Positions 34,245 to 42,491 of a DNA stretch of 64,000 nucleotides are shown piece after piece. A program made the position numbers and the translations under genes. The notes under the pieces were generated by a model that was not told where the DNA came from, did no database searches, and saw only the letters and a list, made by a program, of their open reading frames with translations. The DNA comes from CAYRFQ01 sp964423615 (GTDB lineage: Bacteria > Planctomycetota > Planctomycetia > Gemmatales > Gemmataceae), in NCBI GenBank assembly GCA_964423615.1, contig CAYRFQ010000002.1, positions 62,001 to 126,000 of the forward strand. The letters are read 5' to 3'. How positions within the stretch are numbered: the first letter of the stretch is position 1; every line of letters starts with the position of its first letter.

Positions 34245-35336
34245 ATGGCGAAACGTCGCACGAGTAATGAACCACTTCCAGCTTGTTATGGGATGACTCA
34301 TCTTGGATTGGAACCCATCGCGTCAGAAGAATTATCTGAGGATTTTGGAGCCGAAGTCAAGCGCACGAGCCCAGGGATCGTGGTCTTCCGCGTTGACGAC
34401 ATTACCAAGTCATTGCTGAAAGTTCGCACCACCGAGGATATATTCTTGTTGGGTTGGGGAAGCGATCAGCTTACGTTTCGCGCGGCCGATTTACGGAAGA
34501 TCCAGAAGTGGACGGCTGAGGACGTCAAGTGGGATCGGCTCTTGCAGATTCACCACACCATCCGACCCAAGCCGTCGGGCAAGCCGACTTATCGCCTGGT
34601 CGCGCAAATGACTGGCAAACACGGGTATCGTCGTGTCGATGCGTTGAAGGCGCTGGCGAAGGGGCTTGGTGGGAAACTCCCGTCGAGTTGGAAGCACGCC
34701 GAGGAAAACGCGTCGATCGAGATATGGTTGACGATCCACGGCCGGACTGCCGTTTGCGGAGTGCGGTTGTCCGACCGGACTATGCGACACCGCAAATACA
34801 AACAAGATCATATGCCTGCTTCGTTGCGTCCGACGATGGCTGCGGCGATGGTTCGTATGTCCGGTGCGAAGGTGGGAGATCGTGTGCTTGACCCCATGTG
34901 TGGTGCTGGAACGATTCTGGCGGAGCATCTGTGTAATTATACGCGTGATACCGAAGCGACGTTCGATGTCCTCGGCGGTGACATCGAACTCGAACCTCTC
35001 CGGAATACGAAGGCCAACTTGAAACAGTTCCCTGAGATTCCGCTGGCGCTTTGGGATGGGACACGACTTCCGTTGCAGAGCAAGTGGGCCGACTACATCA
35101 TTTCTAACCCACCCTTCGGAAAGCAAATCGGCAAGCCGGAGGAGATCGGTGATCTCTATTTTCGCATGGTCGTGGAATATCACCGAGTCTTGAAAAATAG
35201 TGGAAAGGCAGTGTTATTGGTCTCGGATTTTCCATTGCTCAAACGTGCCGCGAATGCCCGGAGTTGGCAGTGCGAACGAAATTTGGATGTGAAAGTTTTG
35301 GGACAGAGAGGGAGTATTAGCGTTTGGCGGAAGTAA
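34245..35336 (+). CDS. THUMP-domain RNA (guanine-N2) methyltransferase
   Basis: 363 residues. The N-terminal part (CYGMTHLGLEPIASEELSED) and following THUMP region bind RNA; the C-terminal part is the UPF0020/RlmKL-type methyltransferase with SLRPTMAAAMVRMS, VLDPMCGAGTILAEHL (SAM motif I), GGDIELEPLRNTKANL and the catalytic ISNPPFGKQIG, typical of guanine-N2 methylation (Trm14/TrmN-like or the N-terminal half of RlmKL). The target is probably a tRNA or 23S rRNA guanine. Start ATG 34245 is close to the divergent promoter region. Confidence 0.9.
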   Translation: MAKRRTSNEPLPACYGMTHLGLEPIASEELSEDFGAEVKRTSPGIVVFRVDDITKSLLKVRTTEDIFLLGWGSDQLTFRAADLRKIQKWTAEDVKWDRLLQIHHTIRPKPSGKPTYRLVAQMTGKHGYRRVDALKALAKGLGGKLPSSWKHAEENASIEIWLTIHGRTAVCGVRLSDRTMRHRKYKQDHMPASLRPTMAAAMVRMSGAKVGDRVLDPMCGAGTILAEHLCNYTRDTEATFDVLGGDIELEPLRNTKANLKQFPEIPLALWDGTRLPLQSKWADYIISNPPFGKQIGKPEEIGDLYFRMVVEYHRVLKNSGKAVLLVSDFPLLKRAANARSWQCERNLDVKVLGQRGSISVWRK

Positions 35337-35353
35337 TGGCCGTTGACCGGGGT

Positions 35354-36064
35354 TCATTCCTTTCCCAGAATCAAATCCAACGCCCAACAAGCCCTCAGAT
35401 GCCCTCGCTTTTCTCGAAAATGGTCGAGTATCCGTGTGTCGGTACACCCGGCTTCTTCGAGGGCGTCGGCGAGAATGGGCAACTCTCCGAAATGTTGGTG
35501 TTGGTAAATCGATTTGGCAAGGTTGACGACCGTTTCGGTGAGCCACGTTGGCTCGATCGAAAACGTTTCGAACGGATTCGGAACTAGCTCGCGGAGTAGG
35601 TCGGCTTGGGCACGATCTTCCTGCTCGTAGGCTTCTACGTCCAGAGCACCGGCCATATGATAGCTCACCTGCAACAAGTCCAACATTACGCGCTCGCTGC
35701 GGGAGGTTCTTGTGAGCGCGACTAGACAAAGATAAAGGGAATCCCACGGACTCAGGTCCTCGCATGCAAAAATGTCGTTGACCAAGTCGGTTCCAACGCC
35801 GAAGTCCCGAACCGATTGCACAAAAGCATCTTCGACGAGTTCCCCCTCGGCGTATTTCTCCACGAGCGAAAAAAGGGTCGTTATCTTGTTGAGCGGTCCA
35901 TCCCAAAACTCTTCCCATAAATCCATGTGTCGTCGGCAACAAGCCAATCCGAACAATCGAAGCTTCCTGTCGCTAATTCGTTTTTCAACCACACCGAGCA
36001 TATCTTCTGCGGAAACAGAGACGTTCCAGCCTTGGGCATCAAGAATCTTCCACCACATGGGCAC
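35354..36064 (-). CDS. Gemmata-type family protein of unknown function
   Basis: 236 residues. SDRKLRLFGLACCRRHMDLW near 30-50 and the C-terminal TWLTETVVNLAKSIYQHQHF...LPILADALEEAGC...HLRACWALDLILGKE mark a protein family that is greatly expanded in Gemmata-like planctomycetes, often linked to TIGR02996-type N-terminal domains. Function is not known to me. GTG 36064 or ATG 36058 starts it. It is convergent with the THUMP methyltransferase, 17 bases apart. It is one of the best pointers to the taxonomic origin of the window. Confidence 0.85.
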   Translation of the reverse strand: MPMWWKILDAQGWNVSVSAEDMLGVVEKRISDRKLRLFGLACCRRHMDLWEEFWDGPLNKITTLFSLVEKYAEGELVEDAFVQSVRDFGVGTDLVNDIFACEDLSPWDSLYLCLVALTRTSRSERVMLDLLQVSYHMAGALDVEAYEQEDRAQADLLRELVPNPFETFSIEPTWLTETVVNLAKSIYQHQHFGELPILADALEEAGCTDTRILDHFREKRGHLRACWALDLILGKE

Positions 36065-36352
36065 ACTGGAGCCTCTCGCTTCGGATTATGTTCACTATAT
36101 CGGGTACGCCGCGATACCTCTCATTCTCATCTCTCGATGGTAGCAACCTGACCTTGTCGATGGAGCGGAAAAACCGTTTGCTAATTGATTGGGAGTGAGA
36201 GTAGTTGACCTCCCTTGATTTATGAGCCAACTTTACAGTGACTTGATACTGGCGCATCGGGCACGCGGGAAAAGCGTGACCCTCCCAATTCGACAACTCC
36301 ATTTGGGTCGCCGAGTCGTTCCATTTCGTCCTATTTCGCCGGAGACAACAAC

Positions 36353-37108
36353 GTGTCCACACCCGTGGCCGAATTCCGAGAAGTCGTCAAGGACTATCCC
36401 GTGGGGCTCCTCCGCCGTGAGAAGCTCCGGGCCGTCGACGCCGTGAATCTCAAGATCGAACCCGGACAAATCTTCGGCCTGCTCGGGCCCAATCGTGCGG
36501 GTAAGACGACACTCGTCAAGTTGCTGCTTTCTTTGTGTAAACCAACGTCGGGTCAGGTTTTCCGTTTTGGAAAACCGACGACCGAGCGTTCGACGCTCAT
36601 CAAGGTCGGCTATGTTCACGAGAACCATGCGTTCCCGCGGTACTTGTCGGCTTCGGCCCTGTTGGAGTACTACGGGGCCATGAGTCTGCTTTCCGAACCG
36701 CGGGTCCGAGCGAGGATGCCCGAGTTGCTCGAACTCGTCGGGCTCGAAGACCGAGCCAACGAACCCATTTCGCGATTCAGCAAGGGGATGATCCAACGGT
36801 TGGGGGTAGCCCAGGCCCTTATTAACGACCCCGATCTGTTGGTCCTCGACGAGCCGAGCGAAGGGCTCGATCTGTCCGGAAGAACGATGGTCTTCGACGT
36901 GGCCGACAAACTTCGCAAGGAAGGCAAAACGGTCTTGTTGATATCCCACGTTCTTCCCGAAGTCGAGCGAGTGTGTGATTCGATAGCAGTGATCCGGTCG
37001 GGAACAATCGTCTACGATGGGTCGATCAAGAAGTTGACCGAGGGGCCTGAAGGTAACCAGGGGAGTTCTTTGGAAGAGGCGGTACGCAAATTCTATGAGC
37101 CAAGATAA
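36353..37108 (+). CDS. ABC transporter ATP-binding protein
   Basis: 251 residues of the ABC-2-type ATPase group. Walker A reads GLLGPNRAGKTTLVK, with Arg where Gly is usual; the core GxxxxGK[ST] is kept. The signature is SRFSKGMIQRLG, Walker B is LLVLDEPSEGLD and the H-loop is LLISHV. It starts with GTG at 36353 after GGAG. The permease gene starts 14 bases before its end, so they form one coupled transporter. The substrate is not evident; such pairs export lipids, drugs or polysaccharides, or serve gliding/assembly roles. Confidence 0.93.
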   Translation: MSTPVAEFREVVKDYPVGLLRREKLRAVDAVNLKIEPGQIFGLLGPNRAGKTTLVKLLLSLCKPTSGQVFRFGKPTTERSTLIKVGYVHENHAFPRYLSASALLEYYGAMSLLSEPRVRARMPELLELVGLEDRANEPISRFSKGMIQRLGVAQALINDPDLLVLDEPSEGLDLSGRTMVFDVADKLRKEGKTVLLISHVLPEVERVCDSIAVIRSGTIVYDGSIKKLTEGPEGNQGSSLEEAVRKFYEPR

Positions 37109-38174
37109 TCAATCGAACGCGCCAGAGGCGTCTCTCAGTTCTCCACCCAAGCTCGACGCCCCGGCGATACTCTACGCCGTGCGGTGGATGATCCACGACA
37201 CGTTCCGCCAAGCCCTCACGACGAACTTGTTTTGGGTCATGTTGGTCTTGAGCGGGATATTCATCGTTTTCTGTTTGGGGACCAAGGTTACGACTGGCTT
37301 ACTCGATCCGGACCCAAAAGCCGCCGAGTTGACGAGCATCAGCCAAGAGGGGAAACCGATTCCCGTCACCGACAGGCTCGACCGGAAACTGGGAGAAATT
37401 AGCTTACTGTTCGGGGCGGTCACGATTCCGGAGACGCGTTATGCCGAGGAGGCGGTCATCTTCATACGTTGGGTGATGTCTTCTTTCGTGGCGGGGGTGT
37501 TGGGGTTCTTGTTGTTATTGATTTGGACGTCCGGTTTCGTTCCGGATTTCCTCCAACCGAGTTCGGCTTCGGTTCTGTTGACCAAGCCGATTCCGAGGTG
37601 GGTCATTATTTTCGGAAAATATCTCGGGGTGCTTACCTTCGTTGCCTTTCAGCTAACGGTTTTCTTTCTCGGTACGTGGTTTGCGTTGGGGATTCGGAAT
37701 GGCGTTTGGGACATGGGCTATCTGTTAGGAATTCCCCTGGTCTTGTTGCATTTCGGTACGGTGTACAGTTTCGCGGTTCTCATCGGAGTTGTTACGCGGA
37801 GTAGCATCGCGAGTATCTTTAGCTCGCTGGCGTTTTGGTTGGCGTGTTGGGGAATGAACTATGGTCGGCATCACGTCGTTCGCATCGTCAACGAGAGCGC
37901 GGCCAAGAGCGAGCCGTCCCCGTTTGGGGCCGTGACTCGTATGCTCACAGAACTTGGTTACTGGGCGTTTCCGAAGCCGGTAGACATCCGCATTGTGACC
38001 GAACGGGTGCTTGCGGCTGGGTCGAAGCAGATTCCGACGATCTCCGCGGATTTGGGGATCGACACGTTCAACCAATATCAGTTCATGCCGGAGTTTTCGA
38101 TTCTGGCATCGGTGTTTGTGGCAATAGGGTTCCTGGCGCTGGCGGCTCATCAGCTGGCGACGACAGACTACTGA
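37095..38174 (+). CDS. ABC-2 type transporter permease
   Basis: 359 residues with about six transmembrane segments (NLFWVMLVLSGIFIVFCLG near the N-terminus, a roughly 80-residue extracytoplasmic loop, then VAGVLGFLLLLIWTSGFVPD, FVAFQLTVFFLGTWFALGI, LHFGTVYSFAVLIGVVTR, IFSSLAFWLACWGM, and a final FSILASVFVAIGFLALAAHQ). It overlaps the ATPase gene by 14 bases. The large first loop and second large loop before the last helix fit the ABC-2 membrane family. Ends before a convergent hairpin at 38192-38218. Confidence 0.9.
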   Translation: MSQDNQSNAPEASLSSPPKLDAPAILYAVRWMIHDTFRQALTTNLFWVMLVLSGIFIVFCLGTKVTTGLLDPDPKAAELTSISQEGKPIPVTDRLDRKLGEISLLFGAVTIPETRYAEEAVIFIRWVMSSFVAGVLGFLLLLIWTSGFVPDFLQPSSASVLLTKPIPRWVIIFGKYLGVLTFVAFQLTVFFLGTWFALGIRNGVWDMGYLLGIPLVLLHFGTVYSFAVLIGVVTRSSIASIFSSLAFWLACWGMNYGRHHVVRIVNESAAKSEPSPFGAVTRMLTELGYWAFPKPVDIRIVTERVLAAGSKQIPTISADLGIDTFNQYQFMPEFSILASVFVAIGFLALAAHQLATTDY

Positions 38175-38188
38175 TTTGAGTTCCGGGA

Positions 38189-38221
38189 AATGGGATCGCG
38201 GCCGTGTACCACGATCCCTGG
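38189..38221. terminator. Hairpin between convergent permease and selenoprotein-candidate genes
   Basis: GGGATCGCGG and CCACGATCCC form a 10-bp stem with one mismatch and a 7-nt loop, centred at 38205. No T-run on either side. Confidence 0.4.
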
Positions 38222-38229
38222 GGATGGGT

Positions 38230-39219
38230 TTATCGGCCCGCCTCCGAACCGTTTAATGCTCCGTGAGGCAATCGTCCGGTCGGCACTCGAGTTCGCCATG
38301 GGAACGGATCAACGATCTGAACCGGCTCGGTCGAAACGCGCTCGCCCAGGATGCGTTCGAAGACGGTTGCGTAAATCGTTTCGATCTTCTTCATGCTGTG
38401 GGCGGCCAGGAGTTGGTGAACTCGTCCTTGATTGCCCAAAATGAAGCGGCGTCCTTGCATGTCCGTGATGGCGCGAGCACCGGCCAAATTGGCAGCGAGT
38501 TTTTGGGCCGCGTGAAACTGGACGTCTGGGCCGTGGATCGGAACCGGAGGTAATTTCGGAGCGATTGGACGGCCACTCGGATCACGATAGGTCAACGCAC
38601 TCTTCGGATCTTGTTCGACGGCGGGATCGAACGTGACGGGTTGAACCACGAGACCGTGTTCGCGTCGAAGTTTTTCGGAGTGAGCCTTTCGGAAATACGC
38701 CTTGAACTTGGCTCCATCGTTCTTGGCGACCTTCATGGCTTTATACGTATTGTCGATCACCCATTTCGCTTCCCGGATGAGTTGCTCGGCGTTCACGGGC
38801 CCAGCCACGACGTGGAGCACACGACCGTCCGGCGCGCAGAAATACGAGGCCACGTTGCCGCCTTGTTTTTGTCGACCGACGATGCGAAACGTGCCGACTT
38901 TTTGGAACGACGAGACGAAAAATTTGTTGATGTACTTGCCGACTTTCGGATTGGCCAAGGCACTCACACGGAGTGCTTCTGCGTTGTTTCAGGTGAACTG
39001 AGGATCTTCGAATTTCCCGGAAACGTGCAGTACGAAGACGAGTTTTTCCTCTTTGGCCGCCCGCTGGGCTGCCAGGGATGGAGTTTTGACGAACTGGACG
39101 GTCGTTCCGAAGGTTTTGCACGACTTCCCGTCTTCGAACGGGTCGTCTGCGCTGGCAACCTGGGCACTCCCGAGCAGGAGGCAGGTCAAGGCAAACACGA
39201 GCAACTTTCGCATTGTCAC
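38230..39219 (-). CDS. Secreted thioredoxin-like protein with in-frame TGA, candidate selenoprotein
   Basis: One reading frame of 330 codons is interrupted only by TGA at 38991-38989 (codon 77). Before it: a signal peptide (MRKLLVFALTCLLLGSAQVA) and KLVFVLHVSGKFEDPQFT, a thioredoxin-like strand. After it: NNAEALRVSALANPKVGKYI, FFVSSFQKVGTFRIVG and a further 220 well-formed residues. Eighteen bases after the TGA's last base sits the loop of a hairpin, GCACTC-CGTGT-GAGTGC (38976-38960), with G among the first two loop bases, which fits the published bacterial SECIS pattern. The codon could thus encode selenocysteine; otherwise this is a recent nonsense mutant. Selenocysteine machinery genes are not in the window. 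No CxxC motif is seen, so the residue at 77 may be the redox centre. Confidence 0.6.
38960..38976 (-). promoter_or_regulatory. bSECIS-like hairpin after the in-frame TGA
   Basis: On the transcript, GCACTC CGTGT GAGTGC gives a perfect 6-bp stem and 5-nt loop beginning CG. The loop begins 18 nt after the TGA. Pairing may extend weakly below a mismatch. Known bacterial SECIS elements have a loop G among the first two positions and lie about 16-37 nt from the UGA. Confidence 0.5.
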
Positions 39220-39365
39220 TTTTCCTTTCTTCTGAACAATCGACTAACGGTGTCGGCTCTATCGTCGGATGGGCGTTGGTCTGTCGGAAGCCGCCCCGCC
39301 CGAAGGCGAGTCGCCAACAATTGCAACTGGCTCCTGGCGTGCGGGGCGATTCCAGGACGGGACAG

Positions 39366-40055
39366 TCATCGGCGTATTTCAAAACTCAGGGGAGCACTCC
39401 GAAGACGAAGGACTTTCTCCTGTTTAGCTCCAGGGTCGTAGGCGATGACTCGTTGGTCGTAGATGGCCTCGTACTTGCCCACGGGGAGGGTGGTCAGTCT
39501 GTTTTTCCAGGCTTCCACGGCCCGGTGTCGGCGAGCTTCCCAGCCTTTGGTGCGATCGAACGGAGAGTGACGTTGGCCTTGGGGGACGATCCCGAAGGGG
39601 TTTGGTTTGAGTTGATTGGGCCAAGAGAATTGAAACGGCTTCTTGTGAAAGGGCTTCTTCTGACGCATGTCTAACTTGTAGTGCCACAAGACTGGAAGCA
39701 TGAACTCGTAAGGTTTGTCCGTGGTCTTGTTGTGGAGGCGGATTCCATAACCGATGCCCAACACACGAGATGGAGCATCGGTGAATTGAATGATTCTCTG
39801 GCGCCTGGTCGTCATTGTCACGACGAAAACGAGTGCGTCTTTTTGCCGGAAGATTCTCTTCTTCATTCCCGAGTTGTCGATGAGTGCAAGTTTGGCGTGG
39901 ACAGGGTCTTTTTCCCAATGCGTCCGTGTGTCGTGGGTTGGTGAGGTGGTTGGGCGGTAAAGGATTTTTGCCGAAGCTCCAATCCACCCGGCACTCAGAG
40001 CAACGGGGGCTGCCGGAATGAAGAAGACGATTGCCATCGGAATGAAGATCCGCAT
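39366..40055 (-). CDS. Hypothetical secreted protein
   Basis: 229 residues beginning with a hydrophobic leader (MRIFIPMAIVFFIPAAPVAL), so exported or membrane-tethered. The mature part is basic, with many Lys, His and Pro in the middle (MRQKKPFHKKPFQFSW) and a strand-rich C-terminus ending EVLRLRSAPLSFEIRR-like sequence. No family recognised. It lies 146 bases upstream of the candidate selenoprotein on the same strand, so the two exported proteins may be co-transcribed. Confidence 0.65.
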   Translation of the reverse strand: MRIFIPMAIVFFIPAAPVALSAGWIGASAKILYRPTTSPTHDTRTHWEKDPVHAKLALIDNSGMKKRIFRQKDALVFVVTMTTRRQRIIQFTDAPSRVLGIGYGIRLHNKTTDKPYEFMLPVLWHYKLDMRQKKPFHKKPFQFSWPNQLKPNPFGIVPQGQRHSPFDRTKGWEARRHRAVEAWKNRLTTLPVGKYEAIYDQRVIAYDPGAKQEKVLRLRSAPLSFEIRR

Positions 40056-40420
40056 AGACGTTCCCTCCCCGAATGAGTGGTTTCTCTGGATTGCCCGACC
40101 GTAAACCGATTCGAAAACACACTATCTATGTTTGCTACCAACGAAGACGAATCGTCTTGCAAGGGAGTTTGCCGAAGGGAGAGGAAATTTGTTTTATCTG
40201 AACCGACTCCGAGCGGAGCCAAAGACTCAGGGGAAAACACAGGTCCCCAGGCGTCCATAGGAGAAAAGTCGGCCAGAGTCCTTGTTCTCGTGATGGAGAC
40301 CGATAATCTGACTTTTCGAGATAGGATCCTTTCGGTAACCTTCCCAGTTATCGGCCCGGCGAGTCTTGAGTCGGAGAGTATCACAAATACGACGGCACCT
40401 GTCCAGTAGAGGTCGGCACG
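40056..40420. other. Divergent intergenic region
   Basis: 365 bases between the leftward secreted protein and the rightward lipoprotein gene; presumably holds both promoters. No repeat or structured RNA recognised. Confidence 0.35.
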
Positions 40421-40939
40421 ATGAATAAGTGGGTAATTGGCTTAGTTTTTTTGACAGGTGGGCTGTTGGCTGGTTGCGGTCCGGATTACGAGTTTCGAGA
40501 GTTTACGTTCGAGGACGAGGGGTTTGCTGTCGAGTTTCCAGGGCAGCCGAAGAAGTCGACGCAAATACCGCCGGGAAGTCCTCGCCAGACGATCTGGACG
40601 GCCGAAGTGGGGAACAATGAATTCCAGGTGTTTCACCAACGAGTTCTTGAGGGTGCTGTGGATTTCAAGGCGGCCGAACAGCGTATTCGCGAGCGTATGG
40701 GTGGCGAAATCTTGTTCCCGAAAGAAGACATAACGACGGCGATCGGTTACAAGGGAGTCGAGTTGGAATTTCGCATCACGAAGCCTGCTCGCTTGAACAT
40801 TGTGAGCCGTTGGGTCGTTGCCAACGGTGCGTTTTATCAAGCCCAAGTTGTCGGTCCGAACATTAACAGAAAATCTTCTGACGTACGCAAGTTTCTCGGG
40901 TCCTTCAGGATTTTCAAAGCCCGAGAGTCAGAGAAATGA
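40421..40939 (+). CDS. Hypothetical lipoprotein
   Basis: 172 residues with a lipoprotein signal: MNKWVIGLVFLTGGLLAGC, in which LLAGC is the lipobox and Cys 19 would be lipidated. The mature protein starts GPDYEFREFTFEDEGFAVEF and has a strand-helix pattern with GYKGVELEFRI and a C-terminal VRKFLGSFRIF. The pattern of a GFxVEFPGxPK opening and a final F..SF recurs in planctomycete proteins of unknown function. Its stop abuts, without any spacer, the stop of the convergent yggU-like gene. Confidence 0.8.
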   Translation: MNKWVIGLVFLTGGLLAGCGPDYEFREFTFEDEGFAVEFPGQPKKSTQIPPGSPRQTIWTAEVGNNEFQVFHQRVLEGAVDFKAAEQRIRERMGGEILFPKEDITTAIGYKGVELEFRITKPARLNIVSRWVVANGAFYQAQVVGPNINRKSSDVRKFLGSFRIFKARESEK

Positions 40940-41239
40940 CTAAGACGTGATGGCCTTGGCAATGGCATCTCGGAGTTCCTGGACTGTCACCCCGGAAAAG
41001 AGAAATCGCTTGTCGCGGCTCGCCTGACCGCTCACGATCTCGACTTGTGACTTTTTGAAGCCGAGTTCTTTGGCAAGTGTTTGGATCAGGGCCTTGTTTG
41101 CTTTTCCTTGCTCGGGTGCAGCCGTGACGGCCACTTTTAATGCACCGGCTTGCTCCCCGACGATGTTGGATTTCTTCGCCGCTGGTTGAGCTTTGACCGA
41201 GAGCACACATCCTTTATCGTGTTCGTTGATTTCGATCAC
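40940..41239 (-). CDS. DUF167 (YggU) family protein
   Basis: 99 residues with the family pattern LSVKAQPAAKKSNIVGEQAG, LKVAVTAAPEQGKANKALIQ and a C-terminal VEIVSGQASRDK. The YggU/DUF167 fold is small and its biochemical role is unclear. Its ATG at 41239 overlaps the stop of yggS (ATGA), giving tight coupling; yggS and yggU are neighbours in many bacteria. Confidence 0.93.
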   Translation of the reverse strand: MIEINEHDKGCVLSVKAQPAAKKSNIVGEQAGALKVAVTAAPEQGKANKALIQTLAKELGFKKSQVEIVSGQASRDKRFLFSGVTVQELRDAIAKAITS

Positions 41240-41964
41240 GTTGTTTTCCCCGGCATCCCTTCATACAAGACCGACCCCACGCGTATCATCGTAGCGCCTT
41301 CCTCGATGGCCACGACGAAGTCATTGCTCATTCCCATCGAGAGGTGTTCGAGAGTGTGTGGAGTTGGCATTTGGTTTTGGAGTCGGTCTCGGAGTTCTCG
41401 GAGTTCGACGAACGTTGGCCGACAGTTTTCGGGGTCTTCGTCGTACGCGGCCATCGTCATCATTCCCCGTACCCGGACCCTTTCGAGGGAGGATAATTTT
41501 GCGGCGACGTCTTCTAGCTCTTCGGGAGCAAAACCGTGTTTGGCTTCTTCGCGGCTGACATTGACCTCGAGTAAAACGTCGACAGAAGTATCTTGCTTGG
41601 AGGCTTCTTTGTCCAGAGTCCGAAGGAGTTTCAGACGATCTCCCGAGTGAATGAGGTCTACCAACGGGAGCGTTTTGTCGATCTTGTTGGTTTGGAGGTG
41701 GCCGATCATGTGCCAGCGAGCGGTGTGTGGTACAGCTTTCGTCTTTCGCCAAAGCTCCTGGGGGCGACTCTCGCCAAGATCGGTGGCACCGGCGGCATGG
41801 AGTTGGGCGGCCACCTGCGGTTCGACGTATTTCGTCACCGCGACCAACTGGACGTCTTCCCGGTTGCGTCCGGATCTCACACAAGCGTCTTGAATCTGGT
41901 CCTCCAGAAACTTCAGACGGTCGGAAAAAAAATCCACAAGAGATCCGTCGAATGTTTGTGACAT
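41236..41964 (-). CDS. PLP homeostasis protein (YggS/PROSC family)
   Basis: 242 residues of the single-domain TIM-barrel PLP-binding family that buffers pyridoxal phosphate and affects amino-acid metabolism. The PLP lysine lies in QLVAVTKYVEP; later motifs are LGESRPQELWRK, WHMIGHLQTNKI, LEVNVSREEAKHGFAPEEL, RVRGMMTMA and LSMGMSNDFVVAIEEGATMI with RVGSVLYEG. ATG 41964 (MSQTFDGSLV) gives the normal length; the upstream open frame lacks family resemblance. It is translationally coupled to the DUF167 gene. Confidence 0.95.
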   Translation of the reverse strand: MSQTFDGSLVDFFSDRLKFLEDQIQDACVRSGRNREDVQLVAVTKYVEPQVAAQLHAAGATDLGESRPQELWRKTKAVPHTARWHMIGHLQTNKIDKTLPLVDLIHSGDRLKLLRTLDKEASKQDTSVDVLLEVNVSREEAKHGFAPEELEDVAAKLSSLERVRVRGMMTMAAYDEDPENCRPTFVELRELRDRLQNQMPTPHTLEHLSMGMSNDFVVAIEEGATMIRVGSVLYEGMPGKTT

Positions 41965-42491
41965 AAACTGTGTCTCATAGTTGTCTGGCACGCAATGGCT
42001 TGCGTCGCCTGTACGCAGTTCGGGCGTGTCGGGCGGGCCAGAGCAGGTCCCCAATCGTGACTCGTGCGCGCAAGCCAGACTTCATCGTTATTGTTGCCGG
42101 TCTGAGGAGGCCAAGTCAAATTCGGCAGTCTAGAGCTGTTCACGGCCTGAGTAGGTTCTGGTTGGGAGTCCTTCGAGGTCGTCAGACTAAAAAACACGTT
42201 TTTTGGTTGACAAACAACACAGTCGCTCATCTTAAATCCTTCTCCCCGCAAGCAGGGCGAAGGACTTTGATGGGTTCCCGACGCAAACGAAACCACTCCA
42301 GGGTTTTCATTACCTGCGCAGGTCTCGACAAGCCGTTGCGGACCGACTCACCCAATTTCCAATCGGCCCGCACGGGCGTTAAGCTACAGGCAAAGTGTCG
42401 GTCGGCTGGACGTTCCAACTTGATCTCCGAGTTTGGTTCTTGATAATACTCCCAAGGTTAACGAAGACCAATACACGACAGCGAGACGACC
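41965..42491. other. Divergent intergenic region
   Basis: 527 bases between yggS and the HerA-like gene. No gene or RNA recognised. Confidence 0.35.
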
